Assembly (NCBI GenBank): GCA_037127915.1
Contig: JBAXXL010000002.1
Span: 98,253-162,252 of the forward strand
Length of the DNA: 64,000 nucleotides
Reading direction: 5' to 3'
Source of the DNA: JBAXXL01 sp037127915
GTDB taxonomy: Bacteria > Bacteroidota > Ignavibacteria > Kapaibacteriales > UBA2268
Shown: positions 1-8,980 of the stretch, one piece after another
Position numbering within the stretch: the stretch's first letter is position 1
Layout: every line of letters starts with the position of its first letter
Translations under genes and position numbers: made by a program
Notes under the pieces: generated by a model
Told to the model about the DNA's origin: nothing
Databases searched by the model: none
What the model saw: only the letters and a program-made list of their open reading frames with translations

Positions 1-1
1 T

Positions 2-1966
2 AAAGTTTTTGAAGTAAGCAGTAGCACGAATACTATCGATTATTCATATCTTAATAGAAATACAAAATATTATTGGAAAGTTAAACCTCAAATCGGCTCT
101 GAATTTGGAGATTGGTCAACATCTTGGTATTTCACTACCGAAGAATTCAATGGTCCGACCTTGACTTCACCCGCTAACAATACTGTCGATTGGGAACCTA
201 GTTTCGAATTAAAATGGGCTAGTAATAGCGAAGCAACTAAAGGATACGACATACAAATCGCCCAAAGTTCAAATTTTTCCGATGTTGAATATGAGGTTCT
301 CAATAATAGTTCTACATCATATACTGCTACTGAGCTTGATAGGGGAGTAAAATATTATTGGCGTGTAAGAACAGTTAACGACAATGAAAACAGTGCATGG
401 TCAACCGCATGGAATTTTACTACTGATATATACGATGTGCCGGCAGATTGGAATCCTTCTATTACAGGCAAAACACATACCGTGAGAATACCATCATCTA
501 TTAATCCTAAAGTTGTTGGTAGAGCTTTAAGGAAAGGAGATGTTATAGGTGCTTTTTATAAAGATGGAAGCGAAACCAAATGCTGTGGTTATGTTGTCTG
601 GAACAAAGTAACCGCAAACATGACCGTTTATGGGGACGATCCCGAAACTTCGCCTAAAGAAGGATACTTAGAAAATGATTTACTGGAATATAAGTTATTT
701 GACTGTTTGACAAATAAATCCTATGATGCTATTGTCAAGTATTCCGGTGGTCCTGATGTATTTACAATTGACGGGACATCAGTAATTTCGGAATTAAAAA
801 CTGCGCTCGTGGAGCAAAATATGGTTCTGTCGAAAGGTTGGAATATTATATCAACCAATATAAATTTAAACGATAACGATATTCCGGATATTTGGAGTGG
901 ATTTTCGACAAATTTAGTAATAATGAAGGATGTTTCAGGCAAGTTCTATATTCCCGGGAAAATCGACCAACTAAAAAAATGGAATAAAAATTTAGGCTAT
1001 ATGTTATATATGAGTTATGCTGATAAATTAACTGTTTCCGGTTCCAATCTTCTACCCGATACTGTAAATATATCTTTACCTTCTGGTTGGTCTATGGTAT
1101 CATATTTGAGAAATTCAGAATTAGACGCTCCAACAGCATTGGCTACTATCCACGATAATTTAGTTATTGCAAAAGATGTATCGGGTAAGTTTTATTTACC
1201 TTCTACTGGAACAAATACAATTGGTAGTTTAAAAATGGGGCAGGGCTATAAACTTTATATGAAAACTGCCGATGTATTGACCTACCCTGCAAATGGAAGT
1301 GGTAGAAGAAATATTGACAATACCATATCGAAGGTACCTGTTAGACTTATACCGGAGTTCGGTATTACCGGCAATAATGCCGCATTGATAATTGCTATTG
1401 ACGCACCGGATGATTCAGAAATAGGCTTATATAATTCTAACAATCAATTAGTGGGAAGTGGTGTCGTGGAAGCCGGATTAGTGGGGATAACAATAATCGG
1501 CGACGATGAAATGACAGAAATTACAGACGGAGCTAAACCAAAAGAAATTTTAAATGCGAAAATTTTGTTAGCTAATGACAGCGACTTAATTGATATTGAA
1601 ACACAAGCTATTGCAAGTTTAATTGACGGGTCTAAATTCGATAATATTATTTATCAGAAAGACGAGGTTTTATCAGCAAATTCTAAAATAACATCACCAA
1701 CAATTATTGGTGACGAATTATCTATTTATCCGAATCCGACAGAAAAAAATATATTTATTGATTTAAAAACTGATTATAAAAACGAACAGGTGATAATTAC
1801 AATTTACACTGAAGACGGGAAATTAGTTCATACAATTTTAGGAAGACTTGATAACGACGGAAATTTAATTTCAGATTATAGTACAGCAAACATAGCCTCT
1901 GGTGGGTATTTGGTAAAAATTGAAATTAATAAAACAATTTTAAATTATAAATTTATAAAGAAGTAA
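2..1966 (+). CDS. 5'-partial T9SS cargo protein with fibronectin III repeats
   Basis: The frame is already open at base 2, so the gene starts before the window; 654 residues are visible. Two fibronectin-III-like repeats come first (KYYWKV near visible residue 23, KYYWRV near 117). They are followed by a domain with the motif GDVIGAFYKDG, then two copies of a ~75-residue module (SKGWNII near 276, PSGWSMV near 359), each carrying KDVSGKFY, then a beta-rich stretch with SEIGLYN. The last ~80 residues look like a T9SS type A sorting domain (YPNPTEKN ... GGYLVKIE), which in this family directs export across the outer membrane and is removed by the sortase. The GWN modules and the domain after them recur in the next gene. 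No enzymatic motif is seen, so the function is unknown; adhesion or a structural surface role is an inference. Confidence 0.8.
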   Translation, partial: KVFEVSSSTNTIDYSYLNRNTKYYWKVKPQIGSEFGDWSTSWYFTTEEFNGPTLTSPANNTVDWEPSFELKWASNSEATKGYDIQIAQSSNFSDVEYEVLNNSSTSYTATELDRGVKYYWRVRTVNDNENSAWSTAWNFTTDIYDVPADWNPSITGKTHTVRIPSSINPKVVGRALRKGDVIGAFYKDGSETKCCGYVVWNKVTANMTVYGDDPETSPKEGYLENDLLEYKLFDCLTNKSYDAIVKYSGGPDVFTIDGTSVISELKTALVEQNMVLSKGWNIISTNINLNDNDIPDIWSGFSTNLVIMKDVSGKFYIPGKIDQLKKWNKNLGYMLYMSYADKLTVSGSNLLPDTVNISLPSGWSMVSYLRNSELDAPTALATIHDNLVIAKDVSGKFYLPSTGTNTIGSLKMGQGYKLYMKTADVLTYPANGSGRRNIDNTISKVPVRLIPEFGITGNNAALIIAIDAPDDSEIGLYNSNNQLVGSGVVEAGLVGITIIGDDEMTEITDGAKPKEILNAKILLANDSDLIDIETQAIASLIDGSKFDNIIYQKDEVLSANSKITSPTIIGDELSIYPNPTEKNIFIDLKTDYKNEQVIITIYTEDGKLVHTILGRLDNDGNLISDYSTANIASGGYLVKIEINKTILNYKFIKK

Positions 1967-2045
1967 AATAATTAGCACGGTTTTTGCGTTTATATTCGAT
2001 AGTAAAAAAGAATATTGATAAAATATAAATAAATAGGTTGGAAAC

Positions 2046-5000
2046 GTGAAAAAAATACTACTACATATAATAATGCTAATCGTTGTTTTTTTCGTTGTAT
2101 TCGAAAGTTCATTAGCTGAAAGCTGTGGCATTAACGGATTCACTAGAAAAGATTTAACGATTGTAGCAAATACTGCAAAATGTGTCAAAGCCGCGGATTT
2201 GGACGGAGATGGGAAATTAGATATAATTTCCGCTTCAAGCGGCGACAATAAATTAGCCTGGTACGAAAAAATAAGTAACGACAGGTATATAGTTAGAATT
2301 ATTGACGATAAATTATTAGGAACGCAAAGTTTCGATGTTGGCGATTGTGATCACGACGGTGATCTAGATATTGTTGCCTCCGCCTACGGAGATGGCTTAA
2401 TAAATTGGTACGAGAATGACGGAAAAGGTAATTTTACAAAGCATTTATTAATATCTGCTTATGGAAAACCAAGATTTGTATGTGTGGCTGACGTTGATTC
2501 TGATGGTGATTTAGATATAGTTACTACATCATCAATCTTAAAGACTATTGATTGGTTTGATAACAATGGCGATAAAACATTCACCAAAAAAAATGTTGCT
2601 ACAAGTGTAACTACACCTTGGTTCGTTACCACTTCGGATATTGATAAAGACGGCGATGTAGATATACTTGCAACATCAAGAGATTTAGATTTAGTTTTAC
2701 TATTTAAAAATAATGGCAGTGAAGCATTCACATCGCAAACCATTGATAAAACAGCTGATGGCGCTGAGTGTGTTTCTGTTGCTGATATAAACAATGATGG
2801 GAATCTGGATATAGTAGCTTGTAGTTATTTTGATAATAAGATAAAATGGTATCAAAATGACGGTAGTTTGAACTTTACAATACACCAAATAACATCATCT
2901 GCCACTAGCGTGAGAAGTATTTTTCTAACCGATGTTGATTCGGATAACGATATAGATGTAGTTTATTCATCGTGGGGGCTTGATAAAGTCGCTTGGTTCG
3001 AAAATGATGGATCGGGCGGATTTACGACAGAGCATTTAGTTACTGATAAAAATAATGGACCAGAATATGTATCGTGCTATGATTTGAATGGAGATGGTAA
3101 ACTAGAATTTCTAACTGCTTCAAGCGATGATCATAAAATCTCATGGACAAAATATATAAGTGCTACAGAAACACAAACAATGGATTTAACTTATCCTTCT
3201 CTCGGTTCGGAAACAATAATTATCGCCGACATAGATAGTGATGGCGATAACGATGCTGTTGTAACAGCACAGAGTGGGGAAACTGTTTTTTGGTTCGAAA
3301 ACTTAGGGAATAATGATTTTCTTCCTCAAGATATATTAAAAGGTACTAATGGTATCCGATATGCCGAAGTAGGTGATATGAACAATGACGGTTATCAGGA
3401 CATTATTATCGGTGAATATTATGCAAAAACGGTTTCAATTCTTTATAATGATGGAGATCAAAACTTTTCTAAACAAGGAATTGCATCATTGGATGGAATA
3501 CAATGTATTGTTATTTCCGATATAAATAAAGATGGTAGATTAGATATTGTAACAGCATCGGCAAACGATGATAAAATTACTTGGTTCAAACAGTTGAACG
3601 ATGGTACATTTACAGGAATTGTAATATCGAATAACACTGATGGTGCAAACGCTGTAACCGTTATTGATTTTGATAAAGACGGAGATTTAGATATTCTCTC
3701 AACATCTGCTGATGATAATAAGAGCTGTTGGTACGAAAATGATGGCTCAAACAATTTTACCAAAAAGCAAATCTCCAATACCAATAAATATCCTGTTTCT
3801 ATAGCTGTTGGTGATATGAATGTTGATGGATATTATGATTGCTTAGTAGGATCGCGTAATAGTTCATCTTCATTAGCTATTTATAAAAATGATGGCTCAA
3901 TGAATTTTACACAAACTATTGTTGACCCGTCTGTAAATTGGATTTCGAATGCAATTATCGAAGATTTGAATTATGACGGTTATCCTGATATTATCACAGC
4001 ATCCTCCGGAGATAACACTATTCAATGGTATAAGAGCAATCAATCCGGTGGATATGTGAAGAGTGTTATATATAGTGATGCAAAAGGTGCAATGTTCGTA
4101 GATGCCGGAGATATGGATTCAGATGGAGATATTGACCTTATTTCATCATCTTATTCAGACAGTAGAGTTATTTTATACTCAACTTCAACATATAAGGATA
4201 ATTTTATTTCTTTAATTTATCCATCGAATAGAAACACAAATGTAGATTTAAACGACAACTTGCGCTGGAGCTCTGCAATAAATGCAACCGGTTATTGGAT
4301 ACAAACATCATTGGATAGTACATTTAAAAATGTTTTTTCCCAAGATACTATAGCTGATACAAGCATCGTTCTGAATAATCTGAAATTAGAAAAAAGCAAA
4401 AAATATTATTGGCGTGTAGCCGCAACAAATGGTACTTGTTGGACATCCTGGTCAAATTTTAGAAGTTTTATTGCAACAATGACGTCGAGCAGATGTGACA
4501 TTATATTAAAATCCGGCTGGAATATGATTTCTTCTTATGTTTTGCCGAAGAATGATTCTTTAAAGGTTATGTTAACCGATATAAAAGCAAATACTGTTAT
4601 TATAAAAGACAATACTGGAAAATTCTATCTTCCTTCGCAAAATACAGGAACTCTTAAATTCTGGACATCGACGGAAGGATATAAAATTTATATGAGTAAT
4701 GTTGATACATTACAGGTAACAGGAAAGTTGATCGATCCAACAGCAAGTGCAGTAAAGATTAAAACAGGTTGGAACATAATAGCTTACTTAAGGAATTCAA
4801 ATCTGAATGCAAAGACTGCTTTGACTTCAATATTAACGGACTTTGTAATTGTAAAAAATACTGCAGGTAAGTTCTTTATTCCTCCTTCCAATAACCAATT
4901 GGGAGATTTAATTCCAGGTCAGGGTTACCAAATGTACGCAAAAAATGCAGTAGATTTATATTATCCCGCAAATGGTGGAGGGAAACGTGTTGTTGATGAG

Positions 5001-5645
5001 ATATTGATTCCGCAAACAACTCATTATAAAGTTGCTGAAACAGAAACAGGTAATAACGCATCATTAGTTTTGTCTGTTAATTTGCCAAACGATATCGAAA
5101 TTGGCGTTTTCAACAAAAATGGGAAATTAATAGGTGCCGATGTAGTTGAGGATAATATTGCATTGATCTCGCTAATTGGTGATAATGAACAAACAGACTT
5201 AATAGACGGAGCCATTTATGGTGAAAACTTAATTGTCAAAGCATATAATACAAAAAATGGCGAAACACTTACATTAAACATTTCTGCTGTATCAAGCATA
5301 ATCGATAACTTTGAATATAGTGATTTAGTTTACAAACCTAACGAAGTTTATTCCGCAAAGGCTTCATTAAATACTGAATTTATGCAGACTAGTGAATTAA
5401 AAATATCACCTAATCCATTTGAAAGTAATACTGAGATTTCATTTGTTTTAGATAAGGAAGAATATGTTACTCTTTCACTTTACGATGTTACCGGTCGCTT
5501 GGTAATTAGAATATGTAATAACGTTCTCCCAACTGGATTACATAAATACCAAATTAGCAGGAATACCTATTCAAGTGGAACATACAGGCTTTTATTACAA
5601 GCCGGCGAGAAAACAATTTCAGAAGAATTGATAATCGTAAAATAA
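2046..5645 (+). CDS. Secreted VCBS/FG-GAP repeat protein with T9SS sorting domain
   Basis: 1199 residues beginning at a GTG codon, which places a clear signal peptide (MKKILLHIIMLIVVFFVVFE) at the N-terminus. Residues ~25-715 hold about fourteen calcium-loop motifs of the form DxDxDGxxD (for example DLDGDGKLD, DVDSDGDLD, DINKDGRLD), typical of VCBS/FG-GAP beta-propellers. A fibronectin-III domain follows (~720-815), then two GWN modules (KSGWNMISS, KTGWNIIAY) with the KDNTGKFY motif, a beta domain with IEIGVFNKNG, and a T9SS CTD from ~1117 (ISPNPFES ... SSGTYRLLL). The last third is paralogous to the preceding gene, 79 bp upstream. It is likely exported and cell-surface attached. The substrate or partner is unknown; VCBS propellers commonly serve adhesion or scaffolding. 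Confidence 0.85.
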   Translation: MKKILLHIIMLIVVFFVVFESSLAESCGINGFTRKDLTIVANTAKCVKAADLDGDGKLDIISASSGDNKLAWYEKISNDRYIVRIIDDKLLGTQSFDVGDCDHDGDLDIVASAYGDGLINWYENDGKGNFTKHLLISAYGKPRFVCVADVDSDGDLDIVTTSSILKTIDWFDNNGDKTFTKKNVATSVTTPWFVTTSDIDKDGDVDILATSRDLDLVLLFKNNGSEAFTSQTIDKTADGAECVSVADINNDGNLDIVACSYFDNKIKWYQNDGSLNFTIHQITSSATSVRSIFLTDVDSDNDIDVVYSSWGLDKVAWFENDGSGGFTTEHLVTDKNNGPEYVSCYDLNGDGKLEFLTASSDDHKISWTKYISATETQTMDLTYPSLGSETIIIADIDSDGDNDAVVTAQSGETVFWFENLGNNDFLPQDILKGTNGIRYAEVGDMNNDGYQDIIIGEYYAKTVSILYNDGDQNFSKQGIASLDGIQCIVISDINKDGRLDIVTASANDDKITWFKQLNDGTFTGIVISNNTDGANAVTVIDFDKDGDLDILSTSADDNKSCWYENDGSNNFTKKQISNTNKYPVSIAVGDMNVDGYYDCLVGSRNSSSSLAIYKNDGSMNFTQTIVDPSVNWISNAIIEDLNYDGYPDIITASSGDNTIQWYKSNQSGGYVKSVIYSDAKGAMFVDAGDMDSDGDIDLISSSYSDSRVILYSTSTYKDNFISLIYPSNRNTNVDLNDNLRWSSAINATGYWIQTSLDSTFKNVFSQDTIADTSIVLNNLKLEKSKKYYWRVAATNGTCWTSWSNFRSFIATMTSSRCDIILKSGWNMISSYVLPKNDSLKVMLTDIKANTVIIKDNTGKFYLPSQNTGTLKFWTSTEGYKIYMSNVDTLQVTGKLIDPTASAVKIKTGWNIIAYLRNSNLNAKTALTSILTDFVIVKNTAGKFFIPPSNNQLGDLIPGQGYQMYAKNAVDLYYPANGGGKRVVDEILIPQTTHYKVAETETGNNASLVLSVNLPNDIEIGVFNKNGKLIGADVVEDNIALISLIGDNEQTDLIDGAIYGENLIVKAYNTKNGETLTLNISAVSSIIDNFEYSDLVYKPNEVYSAKASLNTEFMQTSELKISPNPFESNTEISFVLDKEEYVTLSLYDVTGRLVIRICNNVLPTGLHKYQISRNTYSSGTYRLLLQAGEKTISEELIIVK

Positions 5646-5661
5646 AAAGCAAAGTAAATAT

Positions 5662-5686
5662 TTCCAAGCGGGAGCTTTGGAACAAG
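5662..5686. repeat. Palindromic repeat, AGCTTTGGAAC family
   Basis: An imperfect inverted repeat, TTCCAAGC / AGCTTTGGAA, ends in AACAAG, 17 bp after the stop codon. Near copies lie at 57849-57875 (same orientation), 27753-27776 (opposite orientation) and, with different arm bases, 12501-12523. It is a dispersed intergenic palindrome and may serve as a weak terminator. Confidence 0.7.
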
Positions 5687-5713
5687 ATTTGAATTTATTT
5701 AGCAATATAAAAT

Positions 5714-5744
5714 AGTAAAGACGGGTTTTAGACCCGTCTTTACT
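5714..5744. terminator. Stem-loop between convergent genes
   Basis: Thirteen-base arms AGTAAAGACGGGT and ACCCGTCTTTACT pair perfectly around a 5-nt loop. It lies between the VCBS gene and the convergent lat gene. The T-run is poor, so it may be a bidirectional terminator of modest strength. Confidence 0.65.
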
Positions 5745-5775
5745 TTATAGGATTATTATTGGAGGATTCTATTCT

Positions 5776-7116
5776 CTAGTTTACTAATTCAATCATTACT
5801 TTTTCGATAATTTCGAAACCTTCTTCGAATTCTTGGTCATTCAAACAAAGCGGTGGTCGGAATCTAATCGATTTATCGCCGCACGCCAAAATTATAAGCC
5901 CATTTTCCCAGCAAATAGAACGGAACTGATTTCTTAAGTCAGCATTAATAAAATCAAAAGCACAGAACATACCCAATCCTCGTGGATTTGATAAAATTTC
6001 AGGATAGATCTCAGTTAGTTGATTTAATTTGTCCATAATTTTTTTACCCTGACGTTGGACATTTTCTAATAAATTATCTTCTTCGATAATTTCCAAATAT
6101 CTTGTTGCGCGTACCATATCAACTAAATTTCCACCCCAAGTAGAATTAATTCTGCTCGATACTTTAAATACATTCTCAGGCTCAATATCAATTTTATTAG
6201 TGGCTAAGATGCCGCAGGTTTGCATTTTCTTTCCAAAGCAGATAATATCGGGAATGACGTCGAAATGCTCGTGAGCCCACATTTTGCCTGTTAATCCGAT
6301 ACCTGTTTGCACCTCATCGTAAATAAACAAAGCTTCATTTTCTGTCGCTAATTCACGCAATGATTGGTGAAACTCATTTCGAAAATGATTGTCCCCACCT
6401 TCACCTTGAATCGGTTCAATTATAATAGCGGCAATATCATCTTTATTTTTTTGAAAAGCAGTTTTCATTTCTTCAATAGCTAAATTTTCAAGTAAAATAA
6501 CATTCTCAAGATTTTTTTCTTTTAAAGGAAATGTTACCTTTGGGTTTGTGATTCTTGGCCAATCGAATTTAGGGAAAAAATCGGTTTTTACCGGGTCGGT
6601 ATTTGTAAGTGATAACGTATAACCCGATCGTCCGTGGAAAGCTTCTTTAAAATGAATAATTTTATGACCTTTTTCACTTGTGCAACCTTTTCTAAAATTT
6701 TGTCTTACTTTCCAATCGAATGCGGCTTTTAAGCTGTTTTCAACAGCTAAAGCACCACCCTGAACAAAAAACGAATACTTAAAATAATCCGGTACAGCAA
6801 CATTAAAAAATGTGTTTACAAATGTTGCCATTTCCTCGGTGTACATATCAGCATTTGAAGGTTTATTAATTGCTGTAGTGCCAATATGATTTCTAAACTC
6901 TTCGGTATTTATTTTTTTATGATTCCAACCGAGGGGCATCGAAGCAAATGCAGTAAAAAAGTCGATAAATTTCCGTCCATTTCTTTTATCGAAAACCGTT
7001 GCTCCACCTGATTTTTGCATATCAACTACTAAATCAAATCCATCAGCTAGTATGTACTTCGCAAGTACCTTTAAAACTTCAACATCTTTGACAAAATACT
7101 TATTATTTAATGTCAT
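5776..7116 (-). CDS. lat: L-lysine 6-transaminase
   Basis: 446 residues, matching the family length. This class III PLP aminotransferase transfers the epsilon-amino group of lysine to 2-oxoglutarate, giving allysine (which cyclises to piperideine-6-carboxylate) and glutamate, the first step of lysine catabolism by this route. The signature is the stretch FIYDEVQTGIGLTGKMWAHE (the Asp binds the pyridine nitrogen) followed by FGKKMQTCGIL, with the Schiff-base lysine at position 296/297. QTCG after the lysine pair is characteristic of lysine epsilon-aminotransferase rather than ornithine or GABA enzymes. The ATG has a strong Shine-Dalgarno (TAGGAG, 4-nt spacing). It is a single-gene unit with no partner dehydrogenase next to it. 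Confidence 0.9.
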   Translation of the reverse strand: MTLNNKYFVKDVEVLKVLAKYILADGFDLVVDMQKSGGATVFDKRNGRKFIDFFTAFASMPLGWNHKKINTEEFRNHIGTTAINKPSNADMYTEEMATFVNTFFNVAVPDYFKYSFFVQGGALAVENSLKAAFDWKVRQNFRKGCTSEKGHKIIHFKEAFHGRSGYTLSLTNTDPVKTDFFPKFDWPRITNPKVTFPLKEKNLENVILLENLAIEEMKTAFQKNKDDIAAIIIEPIQGEGGDNHFRNEFHQSLRELATENEALFIYDEVQTGIGLTGKMWAHEHFDVIPDIICFGKKMQTCGILATNKIDIEPENVFKVSSRINSTWGGNLVDMVRATRYLEIIEEDNLLENVQRQGKKIMDKLNQLTEIYPEILSNPRGLGMFCAFDFINADLRNQFRSICWENGLIILACGDKSIRFRPPLCLNDQEFEEGFEIIEKVMIELVN

Positions 7117-7389
7117 AAAATCTCCTATTTTTCAGAAAATGCCTAAATTGTATATGTAAAATTAAGATTTATTTCAGAATGTTTAAAAGAAATTAAATAT
7201 ATTTTAATTTTTTTTTTAATTTTTTTTGATTATTAAGAAATATTCATTTATCTTTGAATGTCTGATAAAACAAAAAAAGAATAAATTAATTATAAAAATA
7301 ATATAACGACATAATTTTCATTTAACATAGTAAAAATATCAATCTGAAATAAACGTAATTTTAAAATAAACACATTCGGAGTAATTAGA

Positions 7390-8742
7390 ATGGCAAAACA
7401 AATTAACAAAGCTAAAGCCCAAAACGCAGGGGCGCAACACTATATAATGTTGTTGACTATGGCGGTTATTATTTTCTGCATAGGATTATTTTATGTAATT
7501 CCTGCAGGTCTTGAAACTTTCGTAGTAAGTTTATTTGCACCTTCAAAAGATGACCAGGAAAAAATTGGCTGGGTACATTATGAAGGTAGAGTTTGGGGTT
7601 CATGTAATAAAGAAATGGAAGCCCAAAGTGAAGGCAAACCAATATCGAAAGATATTAGTAATGGTGATTATCTATTGGATTTTTCTTGGAAAGATAGAAA
7701 TGTTACAGAGCACGGTTACGCAAAATTTGGTTCAGAGTTTTATGCTAAGGCACCTTTGTTAGGTGAGCGCGGAATTATCATTGAACCAATGATTGCTTTA
7801 AGTGTCGTTACTCTTATATTTTCTTTTGCGATTGCCTTATTGTTTACGATGTTTATGCCGACAAGTTTAGGACTGATGGCGAATCAATTTGAAAAAGTTA
7901 TTGACGACACAAAGGTTAAACTTCGTTTACAAACCGGATTTAGCGATGATATTATTGAGTTACTTGTTATGCCTGATGACGAACTTGCGCTTCGCGACAT
8001 GTCCGATGTCCGCAAAGCATTCCGTTTAGTGTGGGATAGAACAAGAACTGAAGATATGGCTTCACCGTTCTTATCAATGCGTTTTGATGACGTATTTGAA
8101 GATGATATCAATTTCGTATATTTCCGTAATGGCATTCTATATAATCGTATCAAAGAGTTCTTCTCTGATTTCGTCTTAATCGAAGTAGAAGATTTGAAAA
8201 ACTCATTAATATGGAAACGTAATCGCGTACATGTGTTAAAAGGTTTCCGTCTATACATGTCCCATCACTTCTGTGAAAAATACCAAAACTTAACAACCGG
8301 TTTGGCTTATGGTGGTGCCGCTATTCTTATCGTAATGATTGGTATTCGTGGTATTAAATTTATTCCACCTACAAAACCTTCATTACTTCTATTCTCTATC
8401 ACATTAGAGTTCTCCATGCTTTTGCTTTTAGCTTTGACATTGGTTTACACTGAGTCAGAAGAACGTATTGACAAAGTGTTGAAGAAAATGGAAGATGCTA
8501 ACCGTAGTTCTTTGGAAGCTTTACGCGGTCAACAAGTTGATATTCACCAATTGTCTAACGCATTAGTTGGTCAAACTGCTGACATTATCAAAGCACGCGT
8601 TGAAAAAGCAATTGAAGAATACATGACTTCAGGCGACCATGTACAAAAAGTCGTTGCTGAAGAAATCGCTCGTAAGATTATATTCTCTGTTCGTGAAGAC
8701 CAAGGATATAACAAATCATATTCAGGTGAAGGCAGAAGATAA
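7390..8742 (+). CDS. Membrane protein of unknown function with C-terminal coiled coil
   Basis: 450 residues. Predicted membrane segments lie at ~20-42, ~135-158 (VVTLIFSFAIALLFTMFM), ~287-306 and ~312-334. The part between segments 1 and 2 (~43-130) and the part between 2 and 3 (~160-285) are hydrophilic and carry many charged residues. The C-terminal ~110 residues look helical and coiled-coil prone (KVLKKMEDANRSSLEALRGQ). The ATG follows a GGAG at 8-nt spacing. Codon choice (frequent CGT, GGT, GCT) resembles enolase in this window more than the surface-protein genes, which suggests strong expression. I do not recognise the family. It is monocistronic, with a strong terminator 23 bp downstream. 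Confidence 0.75.
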   Translation: MAKQINKAKAQNAGAQHYIMLLTMAVIIFCIGLFYVIPAGLETFVVSLFAPSKDDQEKIGWVHYEGRVWGSCNKEMEAQSEGKPISKDISNGDYLLDFSWKDRNVTEHGYAKFGSEFYAKAPLLGERGIIIEPMIALSVVTLIFSFAIALLFTMFMPTSLGLMANQFEKVIDDTKVKLRLQTGFSDDIIELLVMPDDELALRDMSDVRKAFRLVWDRTRTEDMASPFLSMRFDDVFEDDINFVYFRNGILYNRIKEFFSDFVLIEVEDLKNSLIWKRNRVHVLKGFRLYMSHHFCEKYQNLTTGLAYGGAAILIVMIGIRGIKFIPPTKPSLLLFSITLEFSMLLLLALTLVYTESEERIDKVLKKMEDANRSSLEALRGQQVDIHQLSNALVGQTADIIKARVEKAIEEYMTSGDHVQKVVAEEIARKIIFSVREDQGYNKSYSGEGRR

Positions 8743-8764
8743 AAATCTACTACCCGTTATTTAC

Positions 8765-8799
8765 AAAAACCGCACCCCAAAAGGATGCGGTTTTTTTTT
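8765..8799 (+). terminator. Rho-independent terminator
   Basis: Arms AAAAACCGCA and TGCGGTTTTT with an 11-nt loop are followed by more T residues. It ends the transcript of the membrane protein gene. Confidence 0.88.
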
Positions 8800-8818
8800 A
8801 CTTATTCAATCTTTCCAT

Positions 8819-8832
8819 GTCATCCGATGAGT
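8819..8832. repeat. Solo half of palindrome family B
   Basis: GTCATCCGATGAGT is one arm of the 33-bp family B palindrome found intact at 56696-56728 and elsewhere. The second arm is missing here. Confidence 0.55.
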
Positions 8833-8876
8833 AGCGGATATTTATTTTTCTCTGGCGTGAATGAAACAATCTAATT

Positions 8877-8910
8877 TATATTTGCATTTAAAAAAAAAAT
8901 ATTATATTTG
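8877..8910 (+). promoter_or_regulatory. Candidate Bacteroidota-type promoter elements
   Basis: Two copies of TATATTTG (8877-8884 and 8903-8910) match the Bacteroidota -7 consensus TAnnTTTG, 97 and 71 bp before the S74 fibre gene. No other -7 candidate was noted in this gap. Assignment is by motif only. Confidence 0.5.
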
Positions 8911-8980
8911 CTTTAGAAATAAAGTAATAAATAAAATTACTTTTTACATATTATTTTTTTAATAAGAGCTAGGGCTTTTT

